From Wolbachia endosymbiont (group B) of Gerris lacustris (GTDB lineage: Bacteria > Pseudomonadota > Alphaproteobacteria > Rickettsiales > Anaplasmataceae), in contig NZ_OZ034761.1 in assembly GCF_964028355.1 (NCBI RefSeq), forward strand, positions 992,001 to 1,056,000: DNA of 64,000 bases, given 5' to 3'. The notes beneath the pieces were generated by a model, which worked only from the letters and a program-made list of their open reading frames with translations, did no database searches and had not been told where the DNA came from. Of this stretch, positions 57,561 through 64,000 are shown in pieces. How positions within the stretch are numbered: the stretch's first letter is position 1; every line of letters starts with the position of its first letter. Made by a program: the position numbers and the translations under genes.

Positions 57561-57811
57561 AAGTTGAAAATACCTAACCTATTTTCTATGTATGACTTTG
57601 GTTCCATTATTCTAGCACCTCTTGTCTTGTCATCCCAATCACAACTGATTGTAATATGGTACAATGTTAAGACGATGTCATCCCAGTGCTTGACACTGGG
57701 ATCCAGATTGCAAGTGGGTTGGGTGAGTTGCGTTATAGAATGAAGCACTTTTGGTAAAGAAAACTGGATTCCAGTGTCACGCACTGGAATGACACCTACC
57801 CCATGAGAACC
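57561..57811. repeat. Intergenic palindromic repeats
   Basis: Hairpins ATCCCAGTG-CTTGA-CACTGGGAT (57680-57702) and ATTCCAGTG-TCACG-CACTGGAAT (57768-57790), followed by GACACC. The first equals the second hairpin of the AsmA-gene insert apart from the loop. Confidence 0.8.
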
Positions 57812-58023
57812 CTATTTTTCATACCACTCATTTATAAGTTTATTGATATCAGGATCTATAAAATCCTTTAGTGGTTGACTGGTTTTTATCTCAGCATTTT
57901 TAGGGATACACCTATCTTTACATATCGCATACTTTATATGAAAATTAGTATCGATGTATTCCTGGCTTGGAACTATATTAGTTTTAAAAGGAAATAATAC
58001 GATGTTTTCATATATATTACTAA

Positions 58024-59126
58024 TACCAACTCTCATTATTAATGAACCAAATAAGAAGCATTGCAGAGTTGTTTAACCGTGGAAGGGGAAAGAGAGGTAA
58101 TAAATTTATACAAAGCGCTCTCAAGCAGAACAATTGTATCGTAGATTTTATTGCGCAAAATGTTCTGTTTTATATATAACCAAAACCTCTCAACAGGATT
58201 GAGGTCAGGTGAGTATGGTGGTAGGTATATAATTTCGATATTTTTAGGTATCTTTAAACTTTTTGACTTATGCCAACTAGCGCAATCCATCACGAGAAAA
58301 GCCTTTCGTATTCCTAAATATTGCGACATCTGTTCAAGGAATATATTTATACAAGCAGTGTTGACGTTTGGTGCAAATAAGCTAAAATTCTCTCCATTTC
58401 TGGGATTAACTGCACTATAGAGATAAAAATTTTCCCTACCTAATTTTACCTTAACCTGTGTCCTGCTGCCTTTTTTAAACCACCCATGTCCAACTTTTGA
58501 ATATGTACCAAACCGTGATTCATCGAAGAAAAATAGCTCTTTTTCAGAATGCATGACAATAGTTTCATTGAGGTTTTTTTTTAAACTCCTCTTGCTTATT
58601 TTTATCCTGTCCACTATGAACTGGTCTTGGTGTGATATATGAGAATTTCATTCTTTGCATATTACGATGTATTGTGGATTTGCTGATATTCAAACCAAAT
58701 CTTTCTTGGATTCTTATTCTCATTTCTCTAATAGTAATATTGGGGTTTTCCTCTATCCACACCTCAATTTGTTCAAGTTGACTTTGGTTCAATATAGTTT
58801 TTCTACGGCGTTGAGGTGGAGAAAATAATTTTTCTTCTCTTCCAAATTTTATGTGCTTTATCCATGTAGTAATTGCCTTTCTCGAAATGCAACATATTTT
58901 TGCTACAGCTGTTATACTGTGCTTTTTTGCTGCAATTACAGCATTTAGTTTTTTTGCAACATACGCATTATTTCTTACTTTCTTCAGCATCTCTTTTGCT
59001 GATTCCACCACTTTTTCATCCAATAATTTTGATCTTAATGCCATCTAAACCTCGCTATTTTACTTACTCCAGTATGGCTTTTTTTCCATTATTGTCTATT
59101 CGTTGCTTGTATAGCGGGAATTGGTA
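58024..59126 (-). mobile_element. IS630-like element, copy at 58 kb
   Basis: 1103 bp, left flank TAA (58021-58023). On the right it is followed by a 67-bp second copy of its own terminus (59127-59193) and then TAA (59194-59196). Confidence 0.9.
58039..59044 (-). CDS. IS630-like transposase, two overlapping frames (58-kb copy)
   Basis: Frame A 59044-58565, frame B 58614-58039. Intact, with His to Tyr (GTYSKVG) and Cys to Tyr (LYKFITS) changes compared with the others. Confidence 0.85.
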
Positions 59127-59193
59127 TTACTTACTCCAGTATGGCTTTTTTTCCATTATTGTCTATTCGTTGCTTGTATAGCGGGAATTGGTA
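59127..59193. repeat. Tandem duplicate of the IS630-like terminus
   Basis: 67 bp (TTACTTACTCCAGTATGGC ... GGGAATTGGTA) repeating the last part of the adjacent element (59060-59126). The true TAA duplication lies outside it, so it was part of the inserted unit or formed afterwards by partial nested insertion and deletion. Confidence 0.85.
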
Positions 59194-59386
59194 TAACAAG
59201 TATAACTTGTCCTACTTTATCTTCATGCTCCTTGGGAGTAGGCCAATGGATATCTATTTGGATGTTTATAGCTGGAAGGAAAGAGAATAGGTATCAAACT
59301 TATACAAAAGTTAAAATACCTAAGCTTATTTTTGTATCATGAAAATTGTAGCAATAAACCTTTTCTTGAGCGTACATTCAAGAAAA

Positions 59387-60319
59387 TTATAGCATGTAAT
59401 CACTACTGTAGTTATAGCTAGGGAGCTCTTCGTTATCAGTAGTTATCTCATCACTCTTTTGAATTACGCTCTCACTTTCACTAGGAGAACCTAAACATCT
59501 TATATTACCAGTGTCAGGAATTATCAACTTTACTTCTTTGTCGGAAGTCCATAAAACTTTATCTTTTAATTCAATTAATTCAGTGGGTTTCTTAGTGAGG
59601 TTCTTGTAAATTACACAGTTGTTTTTAGGATCGTCTTTAAGCTTGCCGTCAAAAGTTAAGAAGTGCTCTAAGTGAAGATAGGGTATTTTAGTATTGTTGC
59701 CATCTTTATCTATTATCATATTACTCTTATCAACAATTATTAAAGGTGATACCAATTTTGCAACTATAGTTTTACCTGCACATTCTTTTAGCTCTTCTAT
59801 GCTACGATCTAATACTAGATTAGGACACGTTGTATTCCAGAAGAAATTTTTGTTATGAAGTGCATTTTTATTAAAATCTTTACTGTGATAACATGCACTT
59901 TTATTATTATTATCAGCAGAGAGCTCATTGTAAGGATAACCCTTACCGCTAGTATTTGTTTTACCTTTTCCACTACACCATATACCGCTAGGTAAAAAGT
60001 TTGTATAATCTATTGCATTCCCACACTTTGCATCTTCCTTACATTCAAATGTTATAGCAAAATTTGCTGCATAGTATTCCTTAACAGGGTTTGGGTTAGT
60101 ATAATGCATGATATTTTCATTGTGTATTAATTCAGGAAAAAATTCCTCCAATAGGTCCTTTATAGACCAACCAGGTTGACAAATGTGCTTAGTAAGAGTA
60201 GAATAATTTGCACGTTTTATGCAGTTGTGCATGTCATCTGAAGCGTATGCTGTAGTAATAATCACACCTTCTATTCCTTCTTCTTTTGTATTTATTATGT
60301 GTTCATATTGATGAGTCAT
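59387..60319 (-). CDS. Hypothetical protein, Cys- and Asn-rich
   Basis: 310 residues, ATG start, no signal peptide, no recognised family. About ten cysteines are scattered through the first two thirds (for example CKEDAKCGNAIDYTNFLP, GIWCSGKGKTNTSGKGYPYN, KSACYHSKDFNKNAL, WNTTCPNLV). The C-terminal region is beta-prone and ends in an acidic tail (SESESVIQKSDEITTDNEEL then PSYNYSSDYML). It lies between the broken and the intact dsbD-like copies, a segment bounded by a duplication, which may show it moved in with it. Function unknown. Confidence 0.68.
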   Translation of the reverse strand: MTHQYEHIINTKEEGIEGVIITTAYASDDMHNCIKRANYSTLTKHICQPGWSIKDLLEEFFPELIHNENIMHYTNPNPVKEYYAANFAITFECKEDAKCGNAIDYTNFLPSGIWCSGKGKTNTSGKGYPYNELSADNNNKSACYHSKDFNKNALHNKNFFWNTTCPNLVLDRSIEELKECAGKTIVAKLVSPLIIVDKSNMIIDKDGNNTKIPYLHLEHFLTFDGKLKDDPKNNCVIYKNLTKKPTELIELKDKVLWTSDKEVKLIIPDTGNIRCLGSPSESESVIQKSDEITTDNEELPSYNYSSDYML

Positions 60320-60446
60320 GATTGTATACTAAAAAATTAATATTACTATATTAACATAATATAGTAAATAATTAATAACTTTAATTACACACAAAACTTT
60401 TAAATCTCTTGCTCAATTATAGTTGTTAAGCTTTTGCTTTTTAACC

Positions 60447-60950
60447 TTACTTCTTGTACCACTCATTTATGAGTTTATTGATATCAGGATCTATAAAATC
60501 CTTTAGTGGTTGACTGGTTTTTATCTCAGCATTTTTAGGGATACACCTATCTTTACATATTGCATACTTGATATGAAAGTTAATATCAACGTATTCCTGA
60601 TTTGGAAATATATTAGTTTTGAAAGGAAGTAATACCATGTTTTCATATATGTTACTAACAAATATAACTTGTCCTACTTTATCTTCATGCTCCTTGGGAG
60701 TAGGCCAATGAATATCTATATTTGATATGTTACCCTTACAGTCAAAGGAAGTAGGAAGGCCGAAATCTCCAGGATCTTTGTAATATATATGCCAACCTGG
60801 TTTTATTGTAACCTTTATTGCGCCTTCAATTGTGAGGTTTGCTTCATTTACCTTACCAATGAGCAGATCAAATTTTGCAACTTCTTCATCAGCGTACAAT
60901 TGAGTGCAAGAAAAAAGTAAAAGTAGGATTGAGTGTATATGTATTTTCAT
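60447..60950 (-). CDS. DsbD-type periplasmic domain protein
   Basis: 167 residues. A signal peptide (MKIHIHSILLLLFSCTQLYA) is followed by one domain with IKPGWHIYYKDPGDFGLPTS, the W-H-x-Y-x-x-x-x-G-D-x-G-x-P block typical of the N-terminal domain of DsbD/ScsB (PF11412-like). YAICKDRCIPKNAEI carries the C-x-x-x-C disulfide pair. DsbD alpha domains pass electrons to periplasmic partners; here no transmembrane or thioredoxin part is fused, so it must work with separate partners. A broken duplicate lies at 57812-59265. Confidence 0.82.
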   Translation of the reverse strand: MKIHIHSILLLLFSCTQLYADEEVAKFDLLIGKVNEANLTIEGAIKVTIKPGWHIYYKDPGDFGLPTSFDCKGNISNIDIHWPTPKEHEDKVGQVIFVSNIYENMVLLPFKTNIFPNQEYVDINFHIKYAICKDRCIPKNAEIKTSQPLKDFIDPDINKLINEWYKK

Positions 60951-61202
60951 AAGAATAATCTTACTTTATTTATGAAGAAAATAACTTCAATTCTATCTAT
61001 TATAATAAATAATATTATATAAATCATTTATTAATATAATATTATGCCAATATAGCTATATTAGCAATCATATGTTATTTTTTTATTGCTAAGCAGTTAT
61101 AATATAAAGAGACGTAACAAATATAAATAGTAGCGGCTTTGCATAGAAAATCACAAATTTATTTCCTTTATAAATGTAAGACTTTTTAGAACTAGAAAGA
61201 TA
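60951..61202. other. Intergenic region after groEL
   Basis: About 250 bp, extremely AT-rich with repeated ATAATATTAT words near 61008 and 61035; no gene supported. Confidence 0.4.
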
Positions 61203-61225
61203 CCTTGGAGCAACTTGCTCCAAGG
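61203..61225 (-). terminator. Hairpin downstream of groEL
   Basis: Perfect 11-bp stem CCTTGGAGCAA / TTGCTCCAAGG with a 1-bp centre, 12 bp after the groEL stop. On the minus strand it is followed by TATCTTTCT. Probable groESL terminator, with a weak U tract. Confidence 0.65.
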
Positions 61226-61236
61226 CTCTTGTTTAC

Positions 61237-62895
61237 TTAGAATCCACCCATTCCGCCCATTGCTCCTGCACCCATAGGTGATGAAGCATTTTCTTCTTTG
61301 TTTGGTAGATCAACTATCATAGATTCTGTAGTAATGAGTGCACTTGCTACAGATACTGCTGTTTCAAAAGCAATACGAACTACTTTTGCCGGATCAATTA
61401 CACCAGCTGTTGATGCGTTAGCATAGTTCATAACTTCAACATTATATATAAGCTCTTTATCATTCTGCTTCATTAGGTGATCAATGATCACAGCAGATTC
61501 AAGACCAGCATTTTTAACCAATCTTTTGATCGGAGCACTGAGAACTTTTTTAACAATGTTGATACCTATTTGCTCTTCATCGCTTGCAGCTTTTAGCTTA
61601 TCAAGAGCAGATGCAGCGTAAAGAAGTGCAACTCCTCCACCTGGAACTATCCCTTCTTCAATTGCAGCTCTTGTTGCATGAAGTGCATCTTCTACTCTAT
61701 CTCTACGTTCTTTTACTTCTACTTCGGTTGCTCCACCAACTTTGAGCACAGCAACGCCGCCTGATAATTTCGCTAAACGCTCTCTCAGCTTTTCTTTATC
61801 ATAATCAGAGGTTGAAGTTTCAATCTGAGATTTAATCTGGTTAATTCTAGCATTTACTTTATTTTGTTTGTCACAGTTACTGTCTTCACTAACAATTGTA
61901 GTATTGTCTTTAGTGATTTTAACATTTTTGGCAGTACCAAGATCTTCGAGAGTTAAATCCTCCATCTTGATTCCAAGCTCATCTTTTATGACATACTTAG
62001 CACCTGTTAAAGCTGCTATGTCTTCGAGCATTTCCTTTCTCCTATCACCAAAGCCTGGAGCTTTTACTGCAGCAACTTTTAGACCACGTAATTTGTTGAT
62101 CACTAAAGTGCTTAATGCTTCACCTTCAACATCTTCTGCAATGATAAACAAAGGTTTACCAGACTTAAAAATAGCCTCAAGAACAGGAAGTAAAGGTTGA
62201 ATAATATTAAGTTTTTTTTCTGTAATCAGCAAATATGGATCATCAAGCTCCACGCTCATCTTTTCATTATTTGTAACAAAGTATGGAGAGAGGTAACCGC
62301 GGTCAAACTGCATACCCGTGGTAAGTTCTACTTCTAGTTCTTTTGAACCCTTACTCTCTTCAACAGTGATTACACCTTCTTTTCCAACTTTTTTAACAGC
62401 ATCAGCAATGTTATTACCAATATCTTTATCACCGTTTGCAGAAATTATTGCAACTTGTGCAACTTCATCCATTTTCTCTAAAGAAATTGTACGAGACATT
62501 GACGCAACTTCCTTTAATATTACGTCTTTTGCCTTCTGTATTCCATTTTTGATACAAACACGATCATTTCCAGCTGCAATTGATTTTGAAGCTTCCATTA
62601 TCATATTGCTAGTCAGTATTGAGCATGTTGTGGTACCATCACCAACTTTGTCATTACACTGAGAAGCACTTTGAGCAATGGTGCTTACTATCGCAGAGTG
62701 TAATGGTTTTTCAGGCTTTATGCCTTTCATTACCTTATAGCCATCCTTTGTGACCTCTGGTCCACCATATGGCTTGCTAATTCCTATTGTATTTCCCCTA
62801 GGCCCTGCAGTTGCTCCCACCGTTGAGTCAACCATTGCCGCAACTTCACGAAAGGCTTCTTGCAACTGTTCGCCTGATACTACTATGTTAGCCAT
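61237..62895 (-). CDS. groEL: Chaperonin GroEL
   Basis: 552 residues from ATG 62895, chosen because AAGGAG lies 8 bp upstream; the GTG three codons further up sits inside that ribosome site. Start [18 protein letters not shown]-site [13 protein letters not shown] and [15 protein letters not shown], catalytic Asp in the later [14 protein letters not shown] region. The C-terminal Gly-Met tail [11 protein letters not shown] is the classic GroEL ending. Folds proteins with GroES; usually the most abundant protein in Wolbachia. 89 bp after groES on the same strand. Confidence 0.98.
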   Translation of the reverse strand: MANIVVSGEQLQEAFREVAAMVDSTVGATAGPRGNTIGISKPYGGPEVTKDGYKVMKGIKPEKPLHSAIVSTIAQSASQCNDKVGDGTTTCSILTSNMIMEASKSIAAGNDRVCIKNGIQKAKDVILKEVASMSRTISLEKMDEVAQVAIISANGDKDIGNNIADAVKKVGKEGVITVEESKGSKELEVELTTGMQFDRGYLSPYFVTNNEKMSVELDDPYLLITEKKLNIIQPLLPVLEAIFKSGKPLFIIAEDVEGEALSTLVINKLRGLKVAAVKAPGFGDRRKEMLEDIAALTGAKYVIKDELGIKMEDLTLEDLGTAKNVKITKDNTTIVSEDSNCDKQNKVNARINQIKSQIETSTSDYDKEKLRERLAKLSGGVAVLKVGGATEVEVKERRDRVEDALHATRAAIEEGIVPGGGVALLYAASALDKLKAASDEEQIGINIVKKVLSAPIKRLVKNAGLESAVIIDHLMKQNDKELIYNVEVMNYANASTAGVIDPAKVVRIAFETAVSVASALITTESMIVDLPNKEENASSPMGAGAMGGMGGF

Positions 62896-62984
62896 TTTTA
62901 TCACTCCTTAAATTAATAAAAAATTTAGAATATTAAAATACATAATGCACTATATAACGCATTAGTTTAGTAAAATAAAAATAC

Positions 62985-63275
62985 CTACTTGATAACAGCA
63001 AGTATGTCTGACTCCTTCATCACGACATACTTTTCATTATCATGCTCTACTTCTGTTCCAGCCCACTGCCTGTAGAAAACCTTATCACCAGTTTTTACAG
63101 TTAAAGCTATGCGCTCTCCGCTCGAGTTGCGTGAACCACCACCAATTGCTATAATTTCACCTTTAGTAGGCTTCTTTTCAGCGCTTGATGGTAGTACAAT
63201 TCCACCTTGTTTTTCTTCAGTGATAGGCTTTATTAGCACACTATCATCTAATACATTTAATTTTATACTTGACAT
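62985..63275 (-). CDS. groES: Co-chaperonin GroES
   Basis: 96 residues. Start [18 protein letters not shown], mobile loop [17 protein letters not shown], then [40 protein letters not shown] and terminal [18 protein letters not shown] precedes ATG at good spacing. Leads the groESL operon. Confidence 0.97.
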   Translation of the reverse strand: MSSIKLNVLDDSVLIKPITEEKQGGIVLPSSAEKKPTKGEIIAIGGGSRNSSGERIALTVKTGDKVFYRQWAGTEVEHDNEKYVVMKESDILAVIK

Positions 63276-63314
63276 TTATGCTTCCTCATTAAATATGATT
63301 AACCTACAATTCTA

Positions 63315-63342
63315 TTTAGTCATCTAAAGGTTACATTTCAAG
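63315..63342 (-). promoter_or_regulatory. Possible groESL promoter
   Basis: On the minus strand CTTGAAA (63342-63336) could be a -35 of either sigma-70 or heat-shock (RpoH) type, with TAAATA 17 bp downstream. The -10 match is poor for both classes. It sits ~60 bp before groES and divergent from the ygfZ-like gene. No CIRCE inverted repeat is seen. Confidence 0.3.
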
Positions 63343-63401
63343 GGCTGGAGTTAGTAAGATATAAGAAAAAGTGTATAATTTAAGGTTTGAATAGAAGTTT
63401 T

Positions 63402-64000
63402 ATGGGTTACATACCGCTAGCAAACCGTAGTGTAATATCTTTATACGGACCAGATACGAGAGATTTTCTTCAGGGTGTTATAACAAATGATATTAATAAA
63501 CTAAGTAGCCAGCAGGCCATTTACTCTTTATTACTTAGTCCTCAGGGAAAATATCTATATGATTTTTTTCTTATTGAGTATGGTAAGTATATTTTCTTGG
63601 AATGTGAAAATGTATATGTACGGGAGATAATTGAAAGATTAAATCTGCTAAAAACTTATTTAAGAGTGAAAATCAAAGACGTTAGCGCGTTATATAAGGT
63701 TGGAGTTTTGTTTAACACTAAGTCAATAGAGAGTAGTAATGAGTCGCAAGTTATTTTTCAAGATCCAAGGCACAAATCTTTGGGAATTAGGATCATACAT
63801 AAAGATGAAATAAAAGAACCGGTTGGAGATTTTATTCAGTATGAAAAAGTTAGAATTAAAAACCTTGTCCCAGATGGAGCAAAAGATATGGTGCAGAATT
63901 TATCATTTCCGCTGCAATACTTAATCGATAAGATAAATGGTATAAGCTTTAGTAAGGGGTGCTATATAGGTCAGGAAGTTGTAAATCGAATGAGTAGACA
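63402..64000 (+). CDS. Folate-binding YgfZ/CAF17-like protein, N-terminal part
   Basis: Partial: runs off the right edge after 199 codons. Starts MGYIPLANRSVISLYGPDTR, then DFLQGVITNDINKL, YSLLLSPQGKYLYDFFLIE, and the family hallmark KGCYIGQEVVNRM (~187-199), with Cys conserved in the K-G-C-Y-x-G-Q-E motif. Tetrahydrofolate-dependent helpers of Fe-S cluster assembly, related to GcvT. Divergent from groES across a ~126-bp spacer. Confidence 0.92.
   Translation, partial: MGYIPLANRSVISLYGPDTRDFLQGVITNDINKLSSQQAIYSLLLSPQGKYLYDFFLIEYGKYIFLECENVYVREIIERLNLLKTYLRVKIKDVSALYKVGVLFNTKSIESSNESQVIFQDPRHKSLGIRIIHKDEIKEPVGDFIQYEKVRIKNLVPDGAKDMVQNLSFPLQYLIDKINGISFSKGCYIGQEVVNRMSR

Larger units (their letters stand above)
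57812..59265 (-). pseudogene. Broken paralogue of the dsbD-like gene
   Basis: The 3' part 58023-57812 encodes ...ISNIYENIVLFPFKTNIVP, then IHIKYAICKDRC-type sequence and FIDPDINKLINEWYEK, nearly the same as the end of the intact gene at 60447-60950. The 5' part survives as 59197-59265 on the far side of the IS (IDIHWPTPKEHEDKVGQVIL); upstream of that the similarity is lost. Removing the IS and one TAA joins the pieces at the same point as in the intact gene (TATTAC-TAACAAGTATAAC versus GTTACTAACAAATATAAC). Confidence 0.85.

Noticed and set aside
61004..61046. Two ATAATATTAT words as a possible regulatory inverted repeat
   Set aside because: Expected by chance in DNA this AT-rich; it lies downstream of groEL and not near a start codon.
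1..64000. CRISPR arrays, rRNA genes, a replication origin, and cifA/cifB-type genes
   Set aside because: No regularly spaced direct repeats, no rRNA-like sequence, no dnaA/origin context and no cif-like protein were seen.

Overview
The window is AT-rich alphaproteobacterial DNA, almost certainly from Wolbachia (Anaplasmataceae, Rickettsiales). The signs are a dense but shuffled set of single-copy housekeeping genes (coxA-ctaB, cysS, tatA, glpX, ychF, fabI, sucB, uppS-cdsA, coaD, prfA, engB-argB, purA, infA-maf, groES-groEL), an ankyrin-type protein, several lineage-specific putative secreted or interaction proteins, a heavy insertion-sequence load with many dead copies, and short palindromic repeats of the Rickettsiales type, one of them inside a reading frame. 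The genus is an inference from gene content; no database search was possible.

Layout. 1-14016 is mostly intact core sequence: end of coxA, ctaB, a small membrane protein, rnhA, a large AsmA-like protein, then a minus-strand block (YqaA-like, cysS, exoD-like, tatA, ABC ATPase), tRNA-Arg, an ankyrin/membrane protein, glpX, a lineage-specific protein and ychF. 14107-19769 is an IS-rich island: an IS256 remnant, an IS481/IS3-like element carrying a nested IS630-like element, an XRE regulator, and a small gene split by two IS. After fabI, 21096-26593 is a second IS island (IS4, IS3, IS630-like, two kinds of IS5-like element, nested). 26906-45343 is core again (sucB, a giant repeat protein, uppS-cdsA, coaD, tRNA-Phe, ubiH-like, rlpA, truncated murC, split bcr, transporters, prfA, engB, argB), interrupted by one IS5 in a hypothetical gene. 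45714-49140 is a hypothetical gene split by an IS630-like element that is itself split by a second copy. 49318-64000 holds purA, two large lineage-specific proteins flanking infA-maf, an alanine symporter, a broken dsbD-like copy beside its intact paralogue, groES-groEL and the start of a ygfZ-like gene.

Main observations. (1) One IS630-like element has six full-length copies of exactly 1103 bp. Every one is flanked by a 3-bp direct repeat of form TNA, and removing it restores open host frames. (2) Three large proteins (11465-12916, 50757-52931, 53821-55944) share a previously unlabelled domain with a conserved Tyr...Met...Trp...Gly core. (3) The protein at 28220-30415 is built from alternating ~33- and ~26-residue helical units, including an exact 177-bp tandem period, and its frame continues 110 codons past a UAA. 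(4) A palindromic repeat lies in-frame in the AsmA-like gene. (5) murC lacks its C-terminal part, and bcr is split at an A7 tract. No CRISPR array, rRNA or replication origin was recognised.
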